A stretch of 12,800 nucleotides of DNA, taken from contig FN649735.1 in NCBI GenBank assembly GCA_000310025.1, forward strand, positions 1,508,646 to 1,521,445, given 5' to 3'. Source of the stretch: Ectocarpus siliculosus. Taxonomy: Eukaryota; Sar; Phaeophyceae; Ectocarpales; Ectocarpaceae. Made by a program: the position numbers and the translations under genes. Positions 1 to 7,954 of this stretch are shown in pieces; the stretch's first letter is position 1, and every line of letters starts with the position of its first letter. Under the pieces are notes generated by a model. The model saw only the letters and a program-made list of their open reading frames with translations. It was not told the origin of the DNA and did not search any database.

Positions 1-451
1 CTGGGAAGAGGGGGCACCGTGGCGGGGGGGGGAGTGGGGGTCCTGCCGCTAGGAAGTCGAGGGTGGAGGTGGGCACATTGCAGGTGATACGTGAACGAAT
101 CGACAAGCACGTTTGAGGTGTGCAAAGGTCTCGTGTATTTGGCCGGAAGCGCGGCATGGTCCACTGCGGGGGTGGGTAGGTATCAAGGGAGCAGGTAGCT
201 CCTCACCGCCACTGATGCGCACACCACTTTTTGCCACGTCGAGTGCGCAAAGGCGCACAGTTCTTGGGAAACGGACGCATGACTCTCGGCTGTTGTCGCC
301 TCTAACAAAACACCACCCCAACCAGATTTCGACCGCCCCCCGCCCCCCCCTTCCCCGCCCTCTCTACGGCCTACCTATATCCAAATCATCACCACGTTAT
401 CATGATCACCACCACCAACAAACACCAACGACAAACGAAAAGGACATTCTA
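1..451. other. Upstream / 5' leader region of the LRR gene
   Basis: No gene is recognised here. The stretch has a G-rich start (a run of 10 G near 24-33) and a C-rich pyrimidine tract at about 330-365, followed by a CA-rich leader that runs up to the ATG at 452. The frame of the LRR gene stays open from at least 113, so a longer N-terminus cannot be excluded. The composition of the upstream part does not resemble LRR coding sequence. I expect the promoter and 5' UTR to lie here, but I see no convincing TATA or other core element. Confidence 0.4.
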
Positions 452-1555
452 ATGGACAACATATGCCAGAGGATACGGGGCGGCGGGCAGCACCAGGCCG
501 TCTCCTACGGTGGCCTCGACGCGGCCACCGGCACGCGCATCCTCCAGCGCCTGGCGGACCTCCGCGCCCTGACCCCGGCCATGCTGTCGGCCTTCCGCGG
601 GTGCCCCGTGGCGGAGCTGTCCCTGGACCGAAATCCGAGGGTCACGAACGCACTCCTGGCAGAGCTCGGCCGCAAGGTAGGTAACTTATTCCAACCGTGT
701 GGCTGCCGTGGTTTGATCCGGTGACTGATGCGTTTTTTTTAGGAGGTACCTTCGAGTCGCTGGAGGAGTACGTACCCGTTGTTCGGAGGTAGTACCATAT
801 TTCACTGAAAGACTATGTGTGCAGGTACCGGTTAGAGATATTGCCGCAGCTGCAATCAAAGAGGGATATGTTGAAAGTCTGGCGGTGAGTGAGTTGTTGA
901 CTTGGTTTTGTTTTAGGGGTAGGAGTGCTGTCATTTGTCAAGTTAAAACAGCGGCGTGCTTGTATCAGAAGTGTTTGGGCCGTGATCTCTGAGGCGTGGT
1001 ATGTATGTCCTATCTGTGAAAAGCCGAGAGAAGGCCTGACGGATGAACCGCGTCGTTTGCCAGCGGAGCAGGGAGAGGGGGGGGGTGCAAGCCGTACCAG
1101 TTCCTACCGGTCCACCACCGCGGTATGCTGGATCCTTAGGTAGAGACCCTGCTTTTTTTTTGCTTCTTGCGGACCGGGGGGCCGTTTCGTCATAGTCGAG
1201 AACACCAGCGAGTAGCGCTCTGTGCCTCTTTGGCACAAAAGTAGATGCCACGTAAATCAGGGTTAGGGTAGAATACTTCGTACCGAGAAGGCTCTCAGCC
1301 ATGGCGCAGCAACACCATGCTGTGGACGGCTATGGAGTTCTCGAGGTTGTTTCGAATCACCCAACCGCTTTTGTTGCGCGCGTTCGGTGTGCTTTCGCCA
1401 AGGTGTCGATCATGTCCCTTTCCCTGGCGCACAACGACGCCATGACGCTGGAGGGCATCGAGAGCCTGGCCGGCCTGAGAGCGCTCGCCAGCCTCGACAT
1501 CAGCGGGTGCAAGGTACAGGGTACAGGAGGGTCGTCGGTTGTTGGTGAATGTGTG

Positions 1556-1644
<89 letters not shown>

Positions 1645-4600
1645 GTCTCTCTTTCTGCCTTTCTCTCCCTCTCACGGCCCGTCTGTTTCCCTGTCTCTCC
1701 CTGTGCCCATCTCTCTCTCATTCTTGACGTGTAGATAATTTGCGAAATAGTCGAAACAGAATCACGCCTTGTGTTGGTGCATCCCACCGTTGCCCTAGAG
1801 AGAGTCGCTTTGAGATCCTCTCGGGTGTCTTGCACTCCCTGAATAGCCACAGGTAGACTACACTAAAACGGCGGCGGCGTACAAGTTTCAACCGCGCCGC
1901 AAGTGTTTCGGCAGAGTTTCCGCCATTACCAGGGGATGACTCAAATCGGGTTCCACCGCTGACTGCGAAACACTCCACAGCAGCGGTGTGTAGGTCGAAA
2001 AGGGTGTTTGTCGGTGTCCGTTGCGATGAGGGTGCCGCGGCGATGAACACGGCGGTTATGGCGCGATGCTTGTGTTGCTAAATAATTAATCGTCTAACCT
2101 GCTACCAACAGTCGTAAGATAGCCACGTAAGACTGCGGTCGCTGGCCTAAACCATCTTCTCTAGCTATGTAAATCATCATCTTTTTTGTGCCGCTTTTTC
2201 TCGCCGCCCGTCAACCGACTGACTTGACCCAAAACGGTGTTGATAAAACCACGGCGGCCGGCGGGGGCGGCGGCGACGCAGGTGACCAACGGGTGGCTCA
2301 AGGTCATCGCCAAGCTGCCTGCCCTGGAAACTCTCTTGCTCAGAGGCTGCACGAAGGTTAGTTAACGTAACGAGGTTTCCGCTGGGGATGGATGACGCAC
2401 GGAGAATTTTCCTTCTTCTCGTACCTACAGCGGGAGATGTTTACAGTTGCTAGAAAGTTCTGTTCTATTCGGTTAGGGCTGCAAGTTGTCGTCTGTTTTG
2501 TTGGTGGTCAGGGTCAGGTTTTTGCCTGTTCTACCAGCGGCCTGTATCGTGTCTCCCCTTGACGTGGCAAATACTTTTGGCCTGGCGCCCGGGAATGTTC
2601 CGGGGCGATGATGATCGGTTGTACACACACGTTGCTACGACGAGATGTACATACACGTCGTCGAAGCAGAGAAGTGAGCGCCAGTCGAAACGGCCGCAGT
2701 TTTCGCACGTTTCGACTCCCTTCCGCGCACGTGTCACGCACCAAACGGTTACAACTGTGCCGCTCTCCCTTGGCCGTGTTTTCGCGAGCACACATGACAT
2801 ACACATCGCATCACGCCCCCTCCATTCATACCACGTAACCCCGCCCCGGGAACGTGCATCCCCCCGACCCCCCTCCCCTGCGAAACACGCTTTGACCTCC
2901 CCTACCCTTGCAAAACACGCCTTGTTGGCTGGTTTGTTTTTTACGAAAAACACTCAGGTTGCGGATCTCGGCATCCTGGGCCTTTCTCGGGGGGCGCCCT
3001 CCCTCACGTGCCTCGACCTGGCCGGCTGCACCGGGGTCACCGACGCGGGGGTGGCGCACCTGTCGTCGATGGTGGTTGGGGGGAAGCTGGAGTGTCTCCG
3101 GCTCGACGGGCTCGTCGGCTTGTCCGACGACGGGCTGGACGCCCTCCTCCTGGGGGATGGCGACGGCCTGGGGGCAGCAGCAGCAGCAGCAGCTGCCGCT
3201 GCAGCGGTGCCCGCGGCGTCAGCGGCGAGAGCTGCTGCGGCTAGGGCGGCGACCGCGAGAGCATCATCGTCATTATCCGACGGCGGCGGTGCTTCTCCTG
3301 CTGGTGTTGCTGAGGAGGAGGCACCGGCTTCGTCGAGTCTGCGGGTGCTGTCGCTGTCGCGTTGCCCGGGCGTCGCCGACCAGGGCCTCGCGCGCTTGGG
3401 CGCCTCCCGGCCGCTGCGGGCGTCGCTACGGGAGCTAGACGTCTCCGGCACGTCCGCCACCGAGAGCGGCCTGGTGCGTCTCCTGGACCCTTCCGCCGCC
3501 GCCGCCGCCGCGGCCGCCTCCGGCGAAGCCGGGCGGGGTGGGGCGGTGGTCGGGCGGAGGAGGCCGCCGCCGCTGAGGCTCGAGTCCCTGGTGCTGCAGC
3601 ATGGCGGGGGGGGGATCACCAGCGTTGGGCTTTCGGCGCTGGTAGGGCTGACGAGCCTCACTCGGATGGACCTGGAGGGGTGCCGGGGTCCCGGGGTCAC
3701 GTCTCAGGCTCTCGCGGGTGAGTAGGGTGATTTTGGGTTGTCTGTCCCCTGGCGAATGTTTTGTTGGGTGGTTGTTGTTCTTGTTCTTGTTCTTGTTCTT
3801 GTTCTTGTTGTGTTGGCGTGTTGGCGTGTTGTTATTTGTTGCTGTATAACGTCGTCGCGTGTAGGTGCTGCACCCGGGTCGTATCGAATGAGTGGCTCCC
3901 CCCCCCCCCTCCCTGTCAGACCGACGGATGAGTCACACCAAGGCGATCGACGATCTGATTGTTTTTTGAAACACCGCCCCCTTCCCCCCCAAGGTCTCGC
4001 CCGGCTCGTACGGCTGCAATGGCTGAGCGTTGCCGCCGTCCCGGCGTTCGACGACGACGCTCTGACAGCGGTGTGCTCCTCCTGCAACGCCCTAAGGGTT
4101 CTCAACCTCGGCAGCACCTCGGTGGCGAGGGCGGCGGGCCTAGCGCTTCTGGGGTCGGCCATGATAGACCTGAGCTTAGCCCACACCAAGTGAGGAGTAT
4201 TGGTGTCAATCGCATGGCCTTCACCAAGGGAGTATTAGATCCATGCTTGTAGCCTGCACCAGGTAGACCTTGAGCTTATAGCCTCCACAAAGTGAATTAG
4301 ATCCTAAACTTATGTAGCCTGCATGCACCAAGTAGATCTTGAGCTTGTAGCTTTCACAAAAATGAATTTATATCCTAAGCTTAGCCGTCACCGAGGGAGT
4401 AGAGCTTCTGGGGCCGGCCATGAAAGATCTACGTTTGTTCTTCACCAACTGAGTATTGATCTAAACTTAGCCTTCTTGACCAGGTGAGTACAGACGCAAG
4501 CTCAGTTTTCACCAAGCGAGTACATACCTAAGCTAAGCGTTTTTATTCTCGACGGCCATCTAACCTTTTGACCCCGTTCTCGCCCCTCCCTCCTCCTACC

Positions 4601-4857
4601 CCATCGACTCAAAAAAACCAAGCATCGACGACGACACCATGGACGCCGTCGCGTCGCTGCCGCGGCTGACCACGCTCACGCTCAGGGGCACCGCTGTAAC
4701 CGGGGCGGGGGTCGCGCGACTCTCCGGTCTGCGGGGCCTCCGTTCTTTGGTTCTCACTGGCACCCGTGCCGCCCAGGAGGGGGGCGCTGGCGGCGGGGCC
4801 AGCTCTGCTGTCGAAAGACTTAGGGCGAGGACGGCGGCTCTCAACATCAGGCTCTAA
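452..4857 (+). CDS. Leucine-rich repeat protein, six (optionally seven) exons
   Basis: Exons are 452-676, 1403-1513, 2282-2356, 2958-3717, 3994-4189 and 4623-4857 (TAA). The sum is 1602 nt, 533 residues, with every intron GT-AG and phase preserved; the last two introns split codons (phases 1 and 2). Residues 1-75 form an N-terminal cap resembling plant and algal LRR proteins, with RILQRLADLRALTPAMLSAF before the first repeat. LRRs of the cysteine-containing type (L-x-x-L-x-L-x-x-C/T) then run to about residue 520, for example LASLDISGCK, LETLLLRGC, LTCLDLAGC, LRVLSLSRC, LRVLNLGST and LTTLTLRGT. Alanine-rich inserts occupy about residues 210-264 and 317-324. There is no signal peptide, membrane segment, kinase or NB domain, so a cytosolic or nuclear scaffold is inferred. 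No substrate or partner can be named. Three acceptors use AAG, which is less usual than CAG or TAG. The start at 452 is preferred because the cap begins just after it; upstream in-frame ATGs exist. Confidence 0.85.
825..884 (+). other. Candidate cassette exon (60 nt) in the first intron of the LRR gene
   Basis: A 60-nt stop-free segment sits between a CAG acceptor (822-824) and a GTGAGT donor (885-890), phase 0 on both sides. Including it adds the 20 residues VPVRDIAAAAIKEGYVESLA after residue 75 and keeps the frame. It is AT-richer than the neighbouring exons. Direct joining of 676 to 1403 gives a cleaner LRR (...AELGRK then VSIMSLSLAHND), so it may be an optional exon or a chance match. Confidence 0.35.
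1567..1640 (+). repeat. (CT)37 dinucleotide microsatellite in LRR intron
   Basis: A pure CT run of 74 nt, embedded in imperfect CT-rich sequence from about 1553 to 1735. It begins about 40 nt inside the 768-nt intron that follows the exon ending at 1513. On the transcript it is a long pyrimidine tract far from the real acceptor at 2281. Confidence 0.97.
2282..2356 (+). other. Single-LRR exon (modular, phase 0-0)
   Basis: This 75-nt exon encodes 25 residues beginning VTNGWLKVIAKLPALETLLL and ending RGCTK, exactly one LRR unit. The preceding exon ends ...SGCK, this one ends ...GCTK, and the next starts VADLG, so both boundaries fall at the same point of the repeat. Acceptor CAG at 2279-2281, donor GTTAGT at 2357. 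Confidence 0.85.
2866..2924 (+). repeat. Imperfect two-copy tandem repeat (~30 bp) near an intron end
   Basis: The block at 2866-2893 (CCCCTGCGAAACACGCTTT core) is followed by a similar one at 2894-2924 (CCCTTGCAAAACACGCCTTG core). It lies just upstream of the acceptor at 2957 and supplies a pyrimidine-rich approach to it. Confidence 0.75.
3174..3206 (+). repeat. Coding alanine tract (GCN repeat) in LRR exon
   Basis: Eleven consecutive Ala codons, the first six GCA, the rest mixed GCN. The run opens an Ala/Ser-rich insertion of about 55 residues (about 210-264) before the next LRR (LRVLSLS). Such trinucleotide tracts can vary in length without breaking the frame. Confidence 0.95.
3495..3518 (+). 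repeat. Second coding alanine tract (GCC repeat)
   Basis: Eight Ala codons (seven GCC and one GCG), residues about 317-324, leading into a Gly/Arg/Pro-rich linker before LRLESLVLQ. It is a second low-complexity insertion between LRRs. Confidence 0.95.
3774..3810 (+). repeat. TTCTTG hexanucleotide repeat in LRR intron
   Basis: Five units of TTCTTG (GTTCTT in another register) with GTT-rich flanks, inside the 276-nt intron 3718-3993, followed by a short GTGTTGGC duplication around 3811-3829. Confidence 0.9.
4171..4530 (+). repeat. Degenerate tandem array of donor-site-like units in LRR intron
   Basis: About nine to ten imperfect units of roughly 30-35 nt, with a core like CTTAGCC..CACCAAGTGAGTA, run from the end of the exon at 4189 through most of the 433-nt intron. 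Core copies lie near 4186, 4222, 4257, 4288, 4327, 4355, 4389, 4443, 4480 and 4510. The first unit is the real exon end and donor (AA/GTGAGG). The copy near 4480 (CCAGGTGAGTAC) is a better consensus donor than the one used. Confidence 0.8.
4401..4458 (+). pseudogene. Decayed duplicate of the LRR exon 3' end inside the following intron
   Basis: This segment resembles 4143-4200, the last part of the exon 3994-4189 plus its donor. Both carry GCTTCTGGGG.CGGCCATGA followed by a CACCAA-type donor context and GAGTATTG. In the corresponding frame it would read ELLGPAMKDLRLFFTN, against LLGSAMIDLSLAHTK in the real exon. The donor G is lost (AACTGAGT), so it appears to be a dead partial LRR exon. Confidence 0.75.
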
Positions 4858-5214
4858 ATAGCTTTTTTTCCCGCCGAGGTTCGTTTGTCATTTATATGTT
4901 GGTCCGCCTGTCCTGCCTTGTCTTCGGCGTGTGTTTCGCATTTTTCGTTGTGTAGTTTTTTTTTGGTTGCTGACTTTTTGCTGTTGTCGTATCTCGCATG
5001 TGAGCCCTGTAATATTGTTTGTTGTTTGTTGCATGCGAGCCTTGCGCTCCTGGAGTAGTTCTTTTTCTTGGATCTCACCTTGCTCATGACCACTCAGATT
5101 GTTTTGTGTTTTTTCTTTCCTTGAGACATCAGGGAAATAGCGTTACTGCCTTTTGGGGCACGGCAGATGCTTCCCTCTGAGAAACCTGTGGTTGTAAGCC
5201 GTCTGCATTCATTC
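4858..5214 (+). other. 3' flank of the LRR gene, T-rich
   Basis: No gene seen. The sequence is T-rich on the + strand with several T runs, as expected for a 3' UTR. I see no AATAAA-type polyadenylation signal, so the transcript end cannot be placed. Confidence 0.4.
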
Positions 5215-5943
5215 CTAGACGCAACACGCGTGTTGGAGGATGGTCGGCAGAACAAGAGAATGTAGAAAATTCGGCGGGGTACGCCGAGGGCCGGGCACGC
5301 TGAGGGTGAGGGACGCTGAGCGTGGGGACGCTGAGCGTGAGGACGCCGAGGGAATTGGGGGCAGGGGGTTGACCACGGTGGACAGGAAGTACGTCGCATG
5401 TCCGGCTAACACGGCGTCGGGGGGTGGGGGGTGCGTGTATACCTCACGGCGTTGATTGGGCGTGAGCAGGGTCACGAGTAACCCCTTGTAAAAAGGGGAA
5501 GCGAGTAGAGGGTAATCTCCCATGGTGGAGGCCCAATCAACGCACTCATCACCAGGTACCTTATAAAATGTGGTCTCATGGATATGGTGTGAGTAAGTAC
5601 ATGCGCCGGATGCGTGCATGGTGTTGTAGATATCCCTCGGGGAAGATAAGTGCTGGGAGTGAAGAGTGTGGTGCAGACGGACGAGCGGGTGGCCTAAGGA
5701 GAACCGGCATCGTTGCCTGTATAATAGTAATGAGAGGCAAGCAACTACGAAACTTTCTTTGTGATCCTGATTGGTGCGTCCAGAAATTGTGCCGAAAGGT
5801 GCAAAATAGGGACAAGCATTCAGAGTTCGTTTCCCAAGCTCGGTAGAGCTTGGGTCTCTCTCTCTCAGCGTAGTCAAGACTTGGTTTCCCGCGTCGCTTT
5901 TTGTTCGCATGGATGGCCGTCCCCTTGACCGGTCGGGTCTCAA
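5215..5943 (-). CDS. Uncharacterised 242-residue ORF of doubtful status
   Basis: An open frame of 242 codons starts at 5943 and ends at 5215. I recognise no domain. The middle part (MHASGACTYSHHIHETTFYK onward, with a KVPGDECVDWASTMGDYPLL segment) has mixed composition. The C-terminal third is Ser/Pro/Arg-rich because it crosses a minisatellite. There is no clear signal peptide or membrane anchor. GC content is lower than in the two real genes, and the ORF spans the inverted repeat at 5449-5543. A length over 240 codons is unusual by chance at this composition, so it may be a transposon remnant, a real orphan exon or chance. I consider it more likely non-genic. Confidence 0.2.
   Translation of the reverse strand: MRPDRSRGRPSMRTKSDAGNQVLTTLRERDPSSTELGKRTLNACPYFAPFGTISGRTNQDHKESFVVACLSLLLYRQRCRFSLGHPLVRLHHTLHSQHLSSPRDIYNTMHASGACTYSHHIHETTFYKVPGDECVDWASTMGDYPLLASPFYKGLLVTLLTPNQRREVYTHPPPPDAVLAGHATYFLSTVVNPLPPIPSASSRSASPRSASLTLSVPGPRRTPPNFLHSLVLPTILQHACCV
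5279..5352. repeat. Short GC-rich minisatellite, ~16-nt unit
   Basis: About four to five imperfect units like GACGCTGAGCGTGGGG, with edge copies ACGCCGAGGG at both ends. The unit contains the small palindrome ACGCTGAGCGT. It underlies the Ser/Arg-rich C-terminal part of the minus-strand ORF at 5215-5943. Confidence 0.8.
5449..5543. repeat. 13-bp perfect inverted repeat closing a multi-hairpin segment
   Basis: GCGTTGATTGGGC at 5449-5461 is the exact reverse complement of 5531-5543. Inside lie GTGA/TCAC (5462-5465 with 5472-5475), CCCCTT/AAGGGG (5482-5487 with 5493-5498, 5-nt loop) and a weak GGG/CCC (5510-5512 with 5519-5521). Outside, TACCT motifs are loosely mirrored on both arms. It could be a fold-back element or a structured RNA; coding status is unknown. 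Confidence 0.65.
5833..5854. repeat. Perfect 9-bp hairpin with GGTA loop
   Basis: CCCAAGCTC at 5833-5841 pairs with GAGCTTGGG at 5846-5854 around a 4-nt loop, followed by a short CT run. It looks like a rho-independent terminator, but the eukaryotic setting makes that function unlikely. No adjacent gene explains it. Confidence 0.8.
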
Positions 5944-6349
5944 CAGCCGGTCTCAGCTGACTCTGCGAAACCCGGGAAACACGAGCAGTTCGCTCTAGCT
6001 GAGATGATTTCAAGACTCTCACTGCTGTAGATTGAGAAACTGTCGCTTGCGGTGGCGTGAGGACTGGTTTGTTTCTGCGTGTTTTCGTACGATGGTCATG
6101 GTGGAAGCAGATTGACTACAACTGCTGTGCCGAGGGTCCTTTCGGTCCTGTCAACAAAAAAAAAGTCGTTATAATATGCATCGTGCACATCTAAATTTAT
6201 TTATGCAGCACGCGTTCTGCTTCTTTCTACAGCTGCCGCAGCCCATCACCCAGTTACCGTTTGCTTGTCTGTGGGTCGTGATAGGACTCTCGCAGATAAA
6301 CTAGACTACAAGCAGCTGCGAAGCTGAGGTATTTTCACGGTGACCTCGA
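5944..6349. other. Intergenic stretch without recognisable features
   Basis: No ORF, RNA gene or clear repeat is seen. It includes an A run and an AT-rich patch around 6158-6205. Confidence 0.5.
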
Positions 6350-7019
6350 GTGTTTTCTTCGGCGTTTTGGGGCAGAACAAGTTGGTGCATTTCTGGCGAA
6401 AGGATGTCGACACGAGCGTGAGCGTCGAGGATAATGACCGACCCTGAATTTGTTTGGCGACAACAAAAGTGTTTCAGTCTCATCATAAGTTTTTTTGGCC
6501 TTGCAGCGTGGTCTTGATTGATGGGGAGTTCTGGCTGCTCCAAGTGTTTCAGTCACGGATGGATTTGTCTCTCCTTGTTTCCCCGAATCACCCGGGGAGG
6601 GATCCAACCCCCCGTGACCACTCCGTCACACCACCAAAACCACTGCCACATCACATGTCCTGTATCCACCTCACCGCAGGCCTACCTATGCACAAAGGTC
6701 ACGTACGTCATTTAGCCATCGAGGGAGTGTTCTCTAAAGACATATCCCAGTGTGAGGTGGCGCCGACTGACAGCAGAAGAGGGGTGGACGGTCGAAGGAC
6801 CCGGATCCGACGGGTGAAAGTTTCGAAGCCGGCCTTTCATTCTACAGCCGACCAGGCACGGACTGGCGAACATTAGCATACTAAGGCATTACAAATGTGC
6901 GTACGACGGGAAGACTGGTCATGCTCAGACACGCCACAGGTTGCGTGTTTGCTGCACGCCATGGTTTTTACATTGTAAGGTCAACACCGTTGGCAAGACC
7001 GTTAGCACGGCAGTCAACC
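6350..7019. repeat. Tandem macrorepeat, copy 1 (shortened)
   Basis: First of three diverged head-to-tail copies. The anchor GCAGAACAA at 6372 recurs at 7068 and 8003. Other shared blocks are GGTCTTGATTGAT (6510), TATCCACCTC (6663), AAGACATATCCCAG (about 6737), GGATCCGACGGGT (about 6803) and the TTTCATTCTACAGC block (about 6835). It has one TATCCACCTC site where copy 2 has two, as if the intervening ~213 bp had been lost. It carries no conserved reading frame. Edges are approximate. Confidence 0.75.
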
Positions 7020-7954
7020 TCAATCGGTGGTCCCGCACAGCATGCTGGCCAGTTTCGTCGTGTTGGCGCAGAACAAATTGGTGAGTTTTGAGCGATACGT
7101 TATAGAAACAAAGGTGGGCATCGTGGACAACAGCAGACGACCCTGGAATTGTTTGGCTGGCATTCTTTCCCCAAAGTCAAACAAAACACAAAACACACTC
7201 GGGGGCGTATCCAAACAACCCCCCCACCACAACACCACAACACCACACACCCGACACACCACCAAACCACCACCACCAAAACCGGAACCGGGACATTATT
7301 ACCACCGTACCCTATATCCACCTCGCCGCAGGACACGTGTTCATGTCAGTGAAGACATGGCCGTGCTGTAACGGTCCCAAGCATGTTGTCTGTAGTCGAT
7401 GTCGACAGCATGAACCAAGTTTGGCACGATCCACGATCCATGATCCGACAATGACGGGTAAATGTTCATCCGCGTTCGTTCATCCGCGATCCGGGGTGAT
7501 CTTTCATTCCACCGTGCACCACCATGGTATCCACCTCACCGCAACCCCAAACTACGTGCGTGTTGTGCGTGGTCCCTTGGCCAGCGAGTGTGCTCTGAAG
7601 ACATATGCCAGTGTGGTGGCGGTCTCAAACAACATGCCCTCAGCAGCAACAGAAGTAGAGGGGTGGACGGATCCGCGGATGGATTCGACGGGTAAACGTT
7701 TCATTCTACAGCTGACCAGCGGTACAGCGGACCGTGGCGTAGGCGGACATAAATGTTAGGATACCAAGGCATGCGTCGCACAACGGGACCGTTTGGCCAT
7801 GCTGATGCTCGGGCACACCACTACAGCCTGCCTGGGTGATTGCTGCACGTCGTTGTACATTGCAAGATCGAACACACCATTCATTGGCACGACCGACCGT
7901 TGGAACGGCAGTCAACCGAGGGGTGCTGACGACTTTCCTGAGTCAACCTCAACC
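7020..7954. repeat. Tandem macrorepeat, copy 2
   Basis: This copy starts near GGTGGTCCCGCACAGCATGC (7026), repeated at 7961 with period 935. It carries two sub-repeats, each running from TATCCACCTC (7315 and 7528) towards a GACGGGTAAA block (about 7454 and 7687). Relative to copy 3 it lacks about 110 bp between GGCTGGCA (7157-7164) and ATTCTTTCCCC. ORFs here are broken differently in each copy, so it is non-coding. Confidence 0.8.

Noticed and set aside
113-451. In-frame N-terminal extension of the LRR gene from ATG 113
   Set aside because: The frame is open, but the translation is low-complexity and unlike LRR caps, and the C-rich and CA-rich DNA looks like leader sequence. Kept only as an alternative start.
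743-771. Possible micro-exon after a T8-AG acceptor
   Set aside because: Length 29 nt would break the frame, and the following GT context is weak.
1295-1850. ORFs rich in Ser/Leu or Arg/Glu
   Set aside because: They are translations of the CT repeat in different frames, not genes.
2954-3700. 248-codon minus-strand ORF opposite the LRR exon
   Set aside because: GC-rich shadow of the coding strand. Its Ala runs are the complement-frame reading of the GCN/GCC repeats, and no family is recognised.
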